Assembly (NCBI GenBank): GCA_025362075.1
Contig: JANYIL010000200.1
Coordinates: 1 to 58,239, forward strand
Direction: 5' to 3'
DNA: 58,239 bases
Source of the DNA: Chloracidobacterium sp.
GTDB taxonomy: Bacteria > Acidobacteriota > Blastocatellia > Pyrinomonadales > Pyrinomonadaceae
The notes below the pieces were generated by a model. The model had not been told where the DNA came from, did no database searches, and saw nothing but the letters and a program-made list of their open reading frames with translations. How positions within the stretch are numbered: position 1 is the stretch's first letter; every line of letters begins with the position of its first letter. A program made the translations under genes and the position numbers. Below, one piece after another: positions 1 to 8,197 of this stretch.

Positions 1-409
1 CATCCGCAAAAATATCAGCCTCGATCAGACGTTCGGTCGCTTCGTCAATCTTTCTCCCCGAGGGCAAAAATATCTTTATCCCATTGTCTTGAAACGGGTT
101 ATGCGATGCACTAACGACAATGCCGGCATCAAAATCAAATGCTTTGGTCAGGTACGCCACGCCGGGAGTTGTAATGACAGCAGCCGATTCGCAGACCGCG
201 TTTTCCGCGTGTGCCCCGGCGTGAAGGGCATTCTCGATCCATTCGCCCGACTCGCGCGTGTCCCTACCGGTCACAAAACGCGCGTCGCGGCCGAGCTTTT
301 CGCGGAACTGCCGCGCAAGCGACGCTCCGATGATACGTACAGTTTTCTCGTCGAGAGGAAATTCACCGGCGAGGCCGCGAATACCATCGGTTCCAAAGAG
401 TTTTTTCAT
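1..409 (-). CDS. glmM: Phosphoglucosamine mutase, N-terminal part (gene runs off the window)
   Basis: Reading the minus strand from the ATG at 409 gives 136 residues beginning MKKLFGTDGIRG, the hallmark N-terminus of phosphoglucosamine mutase. The family converts glucosamine-6-phosphate to glucosamine-1-phosphate for cytosolic UDP-GlcNAc synthesis. The phosphoserine loop is visible as SASHNP near residue 105. A complete family member has about 450 residues, so roughly two thirds lies outside the window. The gene is divergent from the transglycosylase at 623, with a 213-base spacer. A related phosphohexomutase is the only alternative, and the GTDGIRG start favours GlmM. Confidence 0.93.
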   Translation of the reverse strand, partial: MKKLFGTDGIRGLAGEFPLDEKTVRIIGASLARQFREKLGRDARFVTGRDTRESGEWIENALHAGAHAENAVCESAAVITTPGVAYLTKAFDFDAGIVVSASHNPFQDNGIKIFLPSGRKIDEATERLIEADIFAD

Positions 410-524
410 ACAAAAATGCCCGACGTGCGGCGAAAATGTAAGTTATACATTATGGACGCGAGCAAAACAATTGTGAAATATCCATAAGCTCTTTTTGTAT
501 ATGCAATAAATTATTTAAAAACTG

Positions 525-554
525 TTGACAACCGCGTTACATTTGAGAGAATCT
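525..554 (+). promoter_or_regulatory. Candidate sigma-70-type promoter before the transglycosylase gene
   Basis: A perfect TTGACA at 525-530 is followed after 18 bases by GAATCT (549-554), a weak -10 match. TTATAC at 554 is a better -10 but is too far away. It lies in the divergent glmM/transglycosylase spacer, about 70 bases before the ATG at 623. Confidence 0.3.
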
Positions 555-622
555 TATACCTGCTGAGCGGTAGCGACCGCGTGGGTCGAGTGTTTCCAAC
601 ATCAGTTCTCCGTCATAAATCT

Positions 623-1891
623 ATGAAAAAAAGTATCGTGCTTGGCCTTTTTGTCTTTGCAACTGCGGTTTTATCGACATTTGGACAGGTAAATCAGGTG
701 AAACCAGTCCCTACGCCCTCGCGTGTAGTGGTAACAAGCACGCTGCCACCAACGACCACGACTACAACACCAACTCGCACCCCGGTGCCCGCTCCGCTGC
801 CGGCCAAGACGCCCAATGTAGTTGGACAAAACCCGCCGGGACCTCTTACTCAGGCCAGCAATCTTAATTACAAAGGCCTCAGCTTTCCACAGATCAAGGC
901 CAAGATCGCCGAAGCAAAACGGCTTATGCAGACGCGTCCGCTGACCACGGCAATGACCGAGCCCGTCACCGCCTCAAGCCTTGTCCGCATCGCCTACTAT
1001 GATTGGAAAGACAAGCAGATCAACTACATCGTCATCAGCAAAGACGTATTTCTGACGGCCGATTCGCCGACATCCGCGATCTCGTCGAACGGACACGCGG
1101 TCACCGCACGAACGCTCAGGGTAAACGGCGTCAACACCCCGATCACCATCACCGATGAGAACGGTCAGGCCCAGCTGCCGCTGATGATCCAATATCCGGT
1201 CGAAAAGGGCGGACGGTTTATCGAAACGGCCTATTACATGTCAACGCACCCAGGGCTGGTCACGCCCGAGGTCGTCAGCGCCGGACGATTTTATGTTCAC
1301 AACGTGATCGATATCGCCCGCGACCAGCTTAAAAACAAAGGTTACTCCATCCAGCCCAAAGTAGCGGATATTGCCGAGCGGCTCGCCACTGTCGAGCACG
1401 TCGATCATCTGCGGTTTCGTACCGAGTTTCAGCCGAATATCTATAACGACATCTTTACGCTTTACGCCCTGAACGAGGGCCAGACCTACCGCTATTCGGT
1501 CAGCTCGGCCGGTGCCGGCGGCATGGTGCAAATGATCCCGTCGACATATGCCATGATTCGCCGATTGTACCCGAACGCGTCCCTAATGCCGGATTTTGTA
1601 GAGGGAATGCGTAACCATGTCAACGCCAGCCAGGCGATGCTGCTCTACATGCAGATGACGTGGAACGACCTCTCAGCCAGCCCGACGATAACCGGAGCGA
1701 TGGCGACCGGCATCGCCAGCCAGGAACATCTGATGGCCGCCGGCTATAACTCAAACCCGGCAAAGATCGCGGGCTACATCAATCGCGGCGGATCAAACTG
1801 GACAAGCCTGATCCCGCGCGAGACTCAAATATATTTGCAGATCTGGGATTCGCTCGACCGGGCGGTAACCTTGACGCCAAGAAAGCAATAG
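623..1891 (+). CDS. Secreted SLT-like lytic transglycosylase domain protein
   Basis: 422 residues from the ATG at 623, chosen because MKKSIVLGLF starts a good signal peptide ending near STFGQ; an upstream in-frame start would add 14 non-signal residues. A Thr/Pro-rich linker (about residues 25-70) follows, then a long region I do not recognise. The C-terminal part resembles lytic transglycosylases: SSAGAGGMVQMIPST matches the S-x-x-GA-x-GLMQ-x-P motif. Glu285 sits nine residues before the first motif Ser, the spacing of the catalytic Glu. The late AAGYNSNPAKIAGY resembles the AAYNAG motif. It probably cleaves peptidoglycan in the periplasm, but divergence leaves activity unproven. Confidence 0.75.
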   Translation: MKKSIVLGLFVFATAVLSTFGQVNQVKPVPTPSRVVVTSTLPPTTTTTTPTRTPVPAPLPAKTPNVVGQNPPGPLTQASNLNYKGLSFPQIKAKIAEAKRLMQTRPLTTAMTEPVTASSLVRIAYYDWKDKQINYIVISKDVFLTADSPTSAISSNGHAVTARTLRVNGVNTPITITDENGQAQLPLMIQYPVEKGGRFIETAYYMSTHPGLVTPEVVSAGRFYVHNVIDIARDQLKNKGYSIQPKVADIAERLATVEHVDHLRFRTEFQPNIYNDIFTLYALNEGQTYRYSVSSAGAGGMVQMIPSTYAMIRRLYPNASLMPDFVEGMRNHVNASQAMLLYMQMTWNDLSASPTITGAMATGIASQEHLMAAGYNSNPAKIAGYINRGGSNWTSLIPRETQIYLQIWDSLDRAVTLTPRKQ

Positions 1892-1969
1892 ATGCGGACG
1901 CCTGCGGGTAAGCAAGGGCGTAACAGCCAACTCACGAGTTACGCCCTTGCTTACGCTCGGGCTTCTGCA
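1892..1969. repeat. Palindromic repeat, GTAAGCAAGGGC family (copy 1)
   Basis: Inverted arms carrying GTAAGCAAGGGCGTAA (left, to about 1923) and its complement (right, 1939-1969) can form a long hairpin. The stop codon of the transglycosylase gene (1889-1891) abuts one edge, and the convergent CYTH gene stops 3 bases beyond the other. Related copies are at 6259-6335 and 14779-14893. It may act as a bidirectional terminator. Confidence 0.8.
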
Positions 1970-1971
1970 CC

Positions 1972-2532
1972 CTATTCATCGATAGTTTCCGCTGGAACCG
2001 GCGTATCGGAGCCAACCTTTGCCACCTCGGCCTGCACATCTTCAAATTTCTTTTCAACCAGGCTCACGCCGTCAAAAAACGGATCGTTTGTCACCTCAAA
2101 CACCGCAAATGGCGGTGGAACGAACGCCGCCATCTGCTCGCGATCTCCAAATTCGACCCTGGCCATCTTCAACCCCCACAGCGACCCGAGATATACATCA
2201 AAGGCGAACGATGTGCGGTCGAATTCGTGAAAGTACCGGTTTTTCCGTATCTCGCGGCCCTCAAACCCTTCAAAAGCAGCGTATTCCACGTCATTCAGAT
2301 ATATCTCCGCGAGTTTCGCGATTGCCAGTTCACCGTCGTGTACCGAAAACCTTTGCTGCAGGATGCGCGTCCAGATCTTCGAATACGGGTCACGTATCGA
2401 ACGCAGCCGCATTCGGGTGTTTTCGATGTAGTTATCAAAGAGCTGGAGGTGGCTGCTTGCCGGTGTTAACGGTTCGGGCAGGCCGTCGATCAGAAAAAGG
2501 CGGTGTAATTCAGTTTGAGCGGTTTTGTTCAT
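1972..2532 (-). CDS. CYTH domain-containing protein
   Basis: 186 residues from the ATG at 2532; a TTG nine bases upstream is a less likely start. The order of motifs fits the CYTH (adenylate cyclase-thiamine triphosphatase) fold: LFLIDGLPEP near the N-terminus, then TRMRLRSIRDPYSKIWTR with alternating basic residues, RILQQRF, a central EYAAFEGFEGREIRKNRY, then GLKMARVEFGDRE and VTNDPFFDG. CYTH enzymes bind triphosphate substrates in a beta-tunnel, and the particular substrate cannot be told from sequence. The gene is convergent with the upstream transglycosylase gene across a palindromic repeat. Confidence 0.75.
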   Translation of the reverse strand: MNKTAQTELHRLFLIDGLPEPLTPASSHLQLFDNYIENTRMRLRSIRDPYSKIWTRILQQRFSVHDGELAIAKLAEIYLNDVEYAAFEGFEGREIRKNRYFHEFDRTSFAFDVYLGSLWGLKMARVEFGDREQMAAFVPPPFAVFEVTNDPFFDGVSLVEKKFEDVQAEVAKVGSDTPVPAETIDE

Positions 2533-2586
2533 TTTCGTCAAATTTATTATACTCGTGCCTTCGATAATTTTAGGAGAGCCAGGATT

Positions 2587-3138
2587 ATGAAACGCAATTT
2601 TTTTCTATTTCTTTTGATAGCCGCCATGGCGTCGATGATAGCGTCATGCGGCGGTGGAGCACCGGGTAACGCCGGCAACACGGGCAACGGTAACGCAGCG
2701 GCTAATACTGCAAATGACCCGCTTGCAACCACAAAACCGGCTAAAGAGCCCACAACGAACAACGCACCGACGCTAACGCCGGTTTTCAAAGCCTATTGCG
2801 CAGCCTGGGTCAAAAACGACGAAGCGGGCCTGCGTAAGGTCTATTCATCGGATACGCTCAAGGTTTTTGAGAACGACATGAAGGCGGACAAGATCAAAAG
2901 CCTGATCAAATTCCTCGAAGATGACAAGATCTCAGGCACGCCATGCGAGGTTACAAACGAGCAAATAACCGGCGACAGCGCGGTTGGGAATATTATCTCG
3001 AACAAATACCCCAACGGTATTAAGATCATCTTTGTAAAAGAAAACGGCGAATGGAAAATGTCCAACCGGAGCCCGGTAACGGATTCGATGAAACCATCCC
3101 CCTCGAACTCGAACGCTGCGGCAAACACCGGAAAATAA
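2587..3138 (+). CDS. Putative lipoprotein with NTF2/DUF4878-like domain
   Basis: 183 residues from the ATG at 2587, preceded by AGGAG at about 2572; an upstream in-frame start was rejected because it lacks a signal. A lipobox (MIASC, Cys near residue 21) is followed by an Ala/Asn/Gly-rich spacer. A globular domain of about 100 residues then starts with FKAYCAAWVKNDEAGLRKVYS and ends FVKENGEWKMSNRSP. That pattern is typical of small SnoaL/DUF4878-like domains with a closing 'dGEWKi' strand. It is probably a membrane-anchored protein facing the periplasm. No enzymatic residues are evident and the function is unknown. Confidence 0.7.
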   Translation: MKRNFFLFLLIAAMASMIASCGGGAPGNAGNTGNGNAAANTANDPLATTKPAKEPTTNNAPTLTPVFKAYCAAWVKNDEAGLRKVYSSDTLKVFENDMKADKIKSLIKFLEDDKISGTPCEVTNEQITGDSAVGNIISNKYPNGIKIIFVKENGEWKMSNRSPVTDSMKPSPSNSNAAANTGK

Positions 3139-3155
3139 TTTGATCACGGATTTTT

Positions 3156-3233
3156 TAACCACGAAAAAACACGAAACGGCACGAAATAGGACCGACTCTA
3201 TTTTAGGTGTGATTTCGTGTTTTTTCGTGGTTA
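3156..3233. repeat. Palindromic repeat, CCACGAAAAAACACGAAA family
   Basis: Left arm 3156-3176 and right arm 3213-3233 are perfect 21-base complements (TAACCACGAAAAAACACG and its reverse). It lies between the convergent lipoprotein and acyl-CoA dehydrogenase genes and could terminate both. A single right-arm-like piece recurs at 5775-5804. Confidence 0.8.
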
Positions 3234-3247
3234 CTTCTCTTCTCGAT

Positions 3248-4459
3248 CTAACCTGCACTTGGTTTGTACGGCGGCAGGGTGACACGAGCCGCTTTTTCTT
3301 TCTTAAACCCGAGCGCCCAATCCGCCTGCATCAGCGTGTGGATATCCCGCGTTCCTTCATAAATCACCGCAGCCTTGCAATTACGCAGGTATCGTTCGAC
3401 CGGGTAATCGTTTGTGTAGCCGTTCGCCCCGTGGATCTCGATCGCCATCGAAGCGGCGGTCTCCGAGCGGACCGTCGCCTGCCATTTGGCAAGACTCGCC
3501 GCACGGCCCGAAGGCAGCCCCTGATTTTTCAGATAGCCCGTCTTTAACCACAGCAGATGGGCCATTTGGTAATCGGCCTCCATGTTCGCGATCTTCTGCT
3601 TTACGAGCTGAAAATTGGCGATCGTCTGTCCCTGCACCTCACGTGTGTTGGCATACGCAACCGATGCATCCCGCGCAGCCCGGATCACGCCCGTCGCACC
3701 GGAGGCAACCGTATAACGGCCATTCTCAAGCGAAAACATGGCGATCTTAAATCCCTCACCTTCCTGCCCAAGCATGTTCTCTTTAGGCACACGAACGTCC
3801 TGCAATGAGAAATAGCCTGTATTCCCTGCTCTGATACCTAGCTTGCCATGCAGCGTCCCGCTCGAAAATCCGGCCATCGTCCGCTCAACGATAAAGCAGC
3901 TCATCCCGCTGTGATCGCGAGCCTTCTGCTTCTCAAGATCGGTCCAGCAAAAAAATAGAAAATGATCGGCTACATCGCCAAGCGAAATCCACATCTTCTC
4001 GCCGTTCAAGATCCAGTCGTCGCCATCGCGTCGAGCATGCGACCGCATGCCGATAACGTCCGAACCGGCATTCGGCTCGGTCAACCCAAATGTCGCGATC
4101 TTTTCGCCCTTGGCCTGCGGCACGAGGTATTTTTGCTTCTGCTCCTCGGTGCCCCAGCTATAGACGCTTAAGCTGTTTAGCCCGACGTGTACCGACATCG
4201 CAACCCGCAAAAACGTATCGCACGCCTCAAGTTCCTCACAGACCAGCCCAAGCGAGATATAATCAAATCCCGCCCCGCCGTATTCCTCCGGAATACAAAC
4301 GCCCATCAGCCCAAGCTCAGCCATCTTCTCAAAAACCTTTGGTTCGAAATACGATTTTTCATCCCATTCTTTAATATATGGTGCGACTTCGCCCGCACAA
4401 AATTCGCGTACGGTTTTTTGTAAGGCAATGTGTTCTTCGGTCAATTCAAGTTCGATCAC
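3248..4459 (-). CDS. Acyl-CoA dehydrogenase
   Basis: 403 residues, the normal size for the family. The start is GTG at 4459, preceded by AGAGAGG about 13 bases upstream, and gives MIELELTEEHIALQKTVREF. All three domains are present: an N-terminal helical domain, a beta domain with TFGLTEPNAGSD and the WISLGDVADHF region, and a C-terminal helical domain with the catalytic glutamate in IYEGTRDIH near residue 370. The enzyme makes a trans-2-enoyl-CoA with FAD as cofactor and electron-transfer flavoprotein as acceptor. Chain-length preference cannot be assigned. It stands alone, divergent from moeA. Confidence 0.92.
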   Translation of the reverse strand: MIELELTEEHIALQKTVREFCAGEVAPYIKEWDEKSYFEPKVFEKMAELGLMGVCIPEEYGGAGFDYISLGLVCEELEACDTFLRVAMSVHVGLNSLSVYSWGTEEQKQKYLVPQAKGEKIATFGLTEPNAGSDVIGMRSHARRDGDDWILNGEKMWISLGDVADHFLFFCWTDLEKQKARDHSGMSCFIVERTMAGFSSGTLHGKLGIRAGNTGYFSLQDVRVPKENMLGQEGEGFKIAMFSLENGRYTVASGATGVIRAARDASVAYANTREVQGQTIANFQLVKQKIANMEADYQMAHLLWLKTGYLKNQGLPSGRAASLAKWQATVRSETAASMAIEIHGANGYTNDYPVERYLRNCKAAVIYEGTRDIHTLMQADWALGFKKEKAARVTLPPYKPSAG

Positions 4460-4574
4460 AGTTTGTAATTTTCCTCTCTAAAAATTAGGTATAATAAGAT
4501 TCGAAACATTAATTCTGAAGAGAATTTTATCACTTCGCAGCCGCTTCCGCGAAAACGGCGGTAACATTGCACCA

Positions 4575-5768
4575 ATGATCGAGATCTCAAAAGCTCTAAA
4601 ACTGATCGACCGCGAAACGTCAGCCATTGGCACCGAAAAGCTCGACCTTTCGGATTCCGTTGGCCGGGTTCTGGCCGAAAACATCGTCGCGGACAGTGAT
4701 CTGCCGCCATTCGACCGGTCGCAGATGGACGGGTACGCGGTCGTGGCCTCGGACACAATAAATGCCCCCGTAAAACTCAAGATAGTCGGCGAATCCGCCG
4801 CCGGACGCGGATGGCACAAAACGATGAAACCGGGCGAGGCCGTCAGGATCATGACCGGGGCCCCCGCTCCCGATGGAGCAGATGCGGTTCAAAAAGTCGA
4901 GGTGACCAAAGAATCCGATGGAGCGGTCGAAATACTCGAACCGGTCGAAAAAGGTCGGTCTATCGTCCGAAAAGGCAGTGAGATCGGAAGCGGCTCGATC
5001 GTTTTCAGATCTGGCGAGGTCATTACCGAAAACATGATCGCAGCCCCCGCCGCATTCGGCTACGCAAAAGTGAGTGTCGGCAAAAGCCCCCGTGTCGCGA
5101 TCCTCGGCACCGGCAGCGAGATCGTCGAGATCACCAAAAAGCCCGGTCGCGACCAGATCCGCAATTCAAATTCGATCATGCTCGAGGTTTTTTGCCGAAG
5201 ATTCGGGGCTCGGACCGAGATCCGCTCGATCGTGAAAGATGATATCTCAAATTTGAAATCTGAAATAAAAAGTGCGGTTAAAGGCTGCGATATTCTGATC
5301 CTCACCGGCGGCGTCTCGGTCGGAAAGTACGATCACACAAAAACCGCTTTGTCCGAACTCGGTGCCAAGATATTTTTTGAGAAAATACGACTCAAGCCCG
5401 GCAAACCCGCAGTCTTTGCGCGGCTGGGCACGACGCTTGTTTTCGGCCTTCCGGGTAATCCGGTTTCGGCGGCGGTTACGTTTCACCTGCTCGTCCGCAA
5501 AGCGATCCTCAAAATGCAGGCGGCGACATCGACCGATCTGCGAACAGGCCATGCCATTCTCGCGGCAGACGCCAAGGCCGCAAAAGACCGTGACACATAC
5601 TTGCCATCTCGACTCGAATCGAACGAATTGGGCCAACTAATCGCCCATCCGCTAAAATGGCACGGGTCGTCTGATTTTATCGGCTTTGCAAGGGCCGATT
5701 CGCTCGTTTATGTGCCGAGTGGCACGCATATTAAGAAAGATGAAGTCGCGAGCATCGCAATCCTCTAA
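4575..5768 (+). CDS. moeA: Molybdopterin molybdenumtransferase MoeA
   Basis: 397 residues, a standard length. Diagnostic segments are LPPFDRSQMDGYAV (about 42-55), IMTGAPAPDGADAVQ, the MoCF-domain motif LTGGVSVGKYDHTK, and KPGKPAVFARL followed by FGLPGNPVSA. MoeA inserts molybdate into adenylylated molybdopterin in the cytosol. moaC follows 36 bases downstream on the same strand, so the two probably form a molybdenum-cofactor unit. The stretch coding DISNLKSEI has an AATTTGAAATCTGAAA run like an intergenic repeat at 30.74 kb, but the protein aligns without an evident insertion. Confidence 0.95.
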   Translation: MIEISKALKLIDRETSAIGTEKLDLSDSVGRVLAENIVADSDLPPFDRSQMDGYAVVASDTINAPVKLKIVGESAAGRGWHKTMKPGEAVRIMTGAPAPDGADAVQKVEVTKESDGAVEILEPVEKGRSIVRKGSEIGSGSIVFRSGEVITENMIAAPAAFGYAKVSVGKSPRVAILGTGSEIVEITKKPGRDQIRNSNSIMLEVFCRRFGARTEIRSIVKDDISNLKSEIKSAVKGCDILILTGGVSVGKYDHTKTALSELGAKIFFEKIRLKPGKPAVFARLGTTLVFGLPGNPVSAAVTFHLLVRKAILKMQAATSTDLRTGHAILAADAKAAKDRDTYLPSRLESNELGQLIAHPLKWHGSSDFIGFARADSLVYVPSGTHIKKDEVASIAIL

Positions 5769-5774
5769 AATTTG

Positions 5775-5804
5775 ATGTAGTTTCGTGTTTATTTCGTGGT
5801 TACT
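5775..5804 (+). repeat. Half copy of the CCACGAAA repeat
   Basis: TAGTTTCGTGTTTATTTCGTGG resembles the right arm of the palindrome at 3156-3233, without a visible left arm. It fills the moeA-moaC spacer and touches the moaC start codon, so moaC has no recognisable ribosome binding site. Confidence 0.55.
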
Positions 5805-6278
5805 ATGAACGAACTTTCGCATTTTGATGAGGCGGGAAAAATAAAGATGGTCGATGTTTCGGACAAACAAACGTCTGTCCGCCGTGCCGTCGCCTCGGGA
5901 AAAGTGTTGCTTTCCTCTGCAACTCTCGAAACTCTGAAAACTCAGCCAACTCCCAAAGGCGACCCGCTCGAAATCGCCAGGGTAGCGGGGATCATGGCGG
6001 CCAAAAAAACGTCCGACCTGATTCCACTTTGCCATCAGATCAACTTGTCGAAGGTAAATGTCACGGCTGAGTTTACCGATTACGGTATTCATTTGACCGC
6101 CGAGGCCATCACAAATGCCCAGACCGGGGTCGAAATGGAAGCCTTGACGGCAGTTTCGGTCGCGGCCCTGACAATCTACGACATGTGCAAAGCCGTGCAA
6201 AAGGATATCGTGATTTCGGGCATTCGGCTCGAATCGAAAACTGGTGGCAAGACTTCCGACGCAGAAGGCCACGCGTAA
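5805..6278 (+). CDS. moaC: Cyclic pyranopterin monophosphate synthase MoaC
   Basis: 157 residues from the ATG at 5805 ([19 protein letters not shown]); a GTG three codons upstream falls inside a repeat arm and is less likely. Family motifs include [19 protein letters not shown] and [26 protein letters not shown]. MoaC converts the MoaA product to cyclic pyranopterin monophosphate in molybdenum-cofactor synthesis, as a hexamer. The C-terminus is odd. After GGKTSD the last residues (AEGHA) and the TAA stop are encoded by the left arm of a palindromic repeat, so the original end has probably been replaced. Confidence 0.95.
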   Translation: MNELSHFDEAGKIKMVDVSDKQTSVRRAVASGKVLLSSATLETLKTQPTPKGDPLEIARVAGIMAAKKTSDLIPLCHQINLSKVNVTAEFTDYGIHLTAEAITNAQTGVEMEALTAVSVAALTIYDMCKAVQKDIVISGIRLESKTGGKTSDAEGHA

Positions 6279-6335
6279 GCAAGGGCTTATTCGAACGTTG
6301 TATATTACGCCCTTGCTTACGCGCGGGCCTCTGCA
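6259..6335. repeat. Palindromic repeat, GTAAGCAAGGGC family (copy 2)
   Basis: The left arm (about 6261-6287, containing CACGCGTAAGCAAGGGC) is complemented by the right arm (6308-6334). The moaC stop TAA at 6276-6278 lies inside the left arm, so part of the element is translated. Confidence 0.8.
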
Positions 6336-6396
6336 TTTTACGAACTTTCGTTTATAATAAACGTATTCGCTTGTAAGAATAAGGAGTTTTACGAAT

Positions 6397-7182
6397 ATGA
6401 AATACAAGCTCGCCGAGGACGCCCGACCGCAGGTGACCCTTTTGCTCACGGCCACGCTGATCAGCGTCGCGTTGTGGGTCGTGTCCTGGTATATGCCGTT
6501 TGTCGGTTATATCGTCTATCCGCTCCAGCTATTTGCGACGTTTGTCCATGAGAGCAGCCACGCACTGATGACGCTGATCACCGGAAATACGGTGATGAGC
6601 CTCACGGTTTCGCCGGATGGGAGCGGCGCGGTCTGGTCGCAATCGTCAGGCTTTTCGTCCCTGCTGATCTCAAGCGCGGGATATCTGGGCACGACCATTT
6701 TCGGCACGCTCCTGCTTGTCTGGATGCGATATGGATTCTCAGCGCGTCTTGCCCTGTATATCTCGTCGGGCCTCGTCGGCGTTATGACGGTCGTATTCGG
6801 TTTTGTGGTCCCGTTCTTTTACCTGCTCGCGAATGTCACATTTGGCAGCGTTGTATTTACCGTGCTTTCGGGAACCGTGTTGACGGCAGGACTTTTCGCC
6901 ATTGCTAAATTCGCACCGCAAAAGTGGGTAAATTTCTCGCTAGCGTTTCTCTCGGTTCAATGTCTCTTAAATGCGTTCTTTAGCCTGAAAGACCTGTTTT
7001 TCATCTCCGCCTCCGGCAGCCAGCCGACGGACGCGGCAAATATGGCAACCGCAACCGGTATCCCCGCCATGCTCTGGGTCCTGTTGTGGATCGGCATTTC
7101 GGTAGTGGTCATTATCACCGGCGTGAGGATGTACGCATCGGTCAAAACCGTGTCGGGGACCGAATCGCTTTTCGAAGACTAA
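6397..7182 (+). CDS. M50B-type membrane metallopeptidase
   Basis: 261 residues from the ATG at 6397, preceded by AAGGAG about ten bases upstream. An HExxH zinc motif lies at residues 51-55 (HESSH) in a hydrophobic segment. Several further membrane spans follow (about 95-110, 120-140, 150-170, 225-245). SSAGYLGTTIFGTLLL is like the second conserved helix of M50B peptidases. Such proteins cut inside or next to the membrane; the substrate here is unknown. The next gene begins 2 bases after the stop, suggesting co-transcription with the L,D-transpeptidase-like gene. Confidence 0.8.
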   Translation: MKYKLAEDARPQVTLLLTATLISVALWVVSWYMPFVGYIVYPLQLFATFVHESSHALMTLITGNTVMSLTVSPDGSGAVWSQSSGFSSLLISSAGYLGTTIFGTLLLVWMRYGFSARLALYISSGLVGVMTVVFGFVVPFFYLLANVTFGSVVFTVLSGTVLTAGLFAIAKFAPQKWVNFSLAFLSVQCLLNAFFSLKDLFFISASGSQPTDAANMATATGIPAMLWVLLWIGISVVVIITGVRMYASVKTVSGTESLFED

Positions 7183-7183
7183 G

Positions 7184-7945
7184 ATGAAGTTGCTTACGGC
7201 ATTTTTCGTTGGAGGTCTACTTGTGTCGGCTTCGCTGGCGCAGGTCAAAAAACCAGAGCCCGAGCCAGTCAAAGCCCCTTTTTCCAAATCTCTACAAATG
7301 GTCCTCGTAACGACCAAAGACTGGAACACGGTCGCGGGCAAAGCGCAGCTATTCCAGCGAAAAAACGAAAATTCGGAGTGGAAGGCTGTCGATGAAAGCT
7401 TTCCCGTCGTGGTCGGCCGAAATGGTCTTGCTTGGGGCGGCGACGTCGCAAATGGGTCGGCCGCAAAGATCAAAACCGAAGGCGACGGCAGCTCGCCCGC
7501 CGGAATGTTTCCGCTGACCGCGGCATTCGGCACGAGCACAAAACCGAGCAAGCTCATGCTGCCGTACACCAAGCTCGACCAATTCACCGAGTGCGTCGAC
7601 GATGTCAGATCGTCTCATTACAACCGGATCGTTAACCGGATGCAGGTCGGCAATTTTGACTGGAAATCGTCTGAAAAAATGCTTGCGATCGGCGAGGCCT
7701 ATGAGCTTGGCGTATTTGTGGGCTACAACTCGTTCCCTGTCGAAAAAGCCAAGGGCTCGTGCATCTTTTTGCATATATGGAAGGATGCATCGACCGGCAC
7801 CGAGGGCTGCACGGCGATGGAGCGGCGAAACCTTGAGCTGCTGACCAGTTGGATCTCCGCCGACAAAAATCCCTATCTCGTCCAGTTGCCCGAGGACGTT
7901 TACAACAGTTCGAGAAAATCTTGGAAACTGCCGAAGATCAAATAA
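7184..7945 (+). CDS. L,D-transpeptidase-like (YkuD-type) secreted protein
   Basis: 253 residues with a signal peptide (cleavage near SLAQ, residues 17-20). The catalytic region GSCIFLHIWKDASTGTEGCTAM carries His197 and Cys209 in the H-x-n-GC-[ST] arrangement of YkuD enzymes, which form 3-3 cross-links or attach proteins to peptidoglycan. DGSSPAGMFPL is the usual 'tPaG' strand. It starts just after the M50B gene. The spacing between motifs is larger than in classic ErfK/YcbB enzymes, so it may belong to the variant group sometimes called 'L,D-peptidoglycan transpeptidase-like'. Confidence 0.8.
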   Translation: MKLLTAFFVGGLLVSASLAQVKKPEPEPVKAPFSKSLQMVLVTTKDWNTVAGKAQLFQRKNENSEWKAVDESFPVVVGRNGLAWGGDVANGSAAKIKTEGDGSSPAGMFPLTAAFGTSTKPSKLMLPYTKLDQFTECVDDVRSSHYNRIVNRMQVGNFDWKSSEKMLAIGEAYELGVFVGYNSFPVEKAKGSCIFLHIWKDASTGTEGCTAMERRNLELLTSWISADKNPYLVQLPEDVYNSSRKSWKLPKIK

Positions 7946-8193
7946 CGCTCCAACATCTGGCCGTCGGCTCGCGTCTGATCGTTCGCTCTAAGCTCGACTG
8001 GCGGTTCGCCGCAGTGTCAAAGATCGTCGAGGAACGCGTCGTCCTGACCGTCTGTTCCCCCTCGGGACGCACCTACCGGCTGAGACGCGATCTTGACTGC
8101 GAGTTGATGATGGAGGGTACGATTCCGATCCTGGCTTACGACGAGACCGACAGTTGGCGGGACAATTTTAGCCGCTACGATCTCCGATGGTGA
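7921..8193 (+). CDS. Small hypothetical protein overlapping the transpeptidase gene
   Basis: In a different frame from the upstream gene, an open frame continues past it and encodes about 90 residues from TTG 7921 (TTG 7849 is another option). The portion beyond the overlap (about 7946-8193) reads as a compact basic protein, IVRSKLDWRFAAVSKIVEERVVLTVCSPSGRTYRLRRD. It has alternating hydrophobic strands and protein-like composition. No ATG is available and no ribosome site is clear. The product is not recognised. A real gene is plausible because the frame stays open through the whole spacer, but the start is uncertain. Confidence 0.45.
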   Translation: METAEDQITLQHLAVGSRLIVRSKLDWRFAAVSKIVEERVVLTVCSPSGRTYRLRRDLDCELMMEGTIPILAYDETDSWRDNFSRYDLRW

Positions 8194-8197
8194 TCTG

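Noticed and set aside
89-487. Plus-strand frame of 132 residues at the window start
   Set aside because: It is the antisense of glmM, whose minus-strand protein is clearly conserved.
5242-5275. In-frame repeat insertion in moeA (AATTTGAAATCTGAAA)
   Set aside because: The protein aligns with the MoeA family without extra residues, so a translated insertion is not supported.
5652-6455. Minus-strand frame of 267 residues across moaC
   Set aside because: Antisense of moeA/moaC with low-complexity Arg/Phe-rich product.
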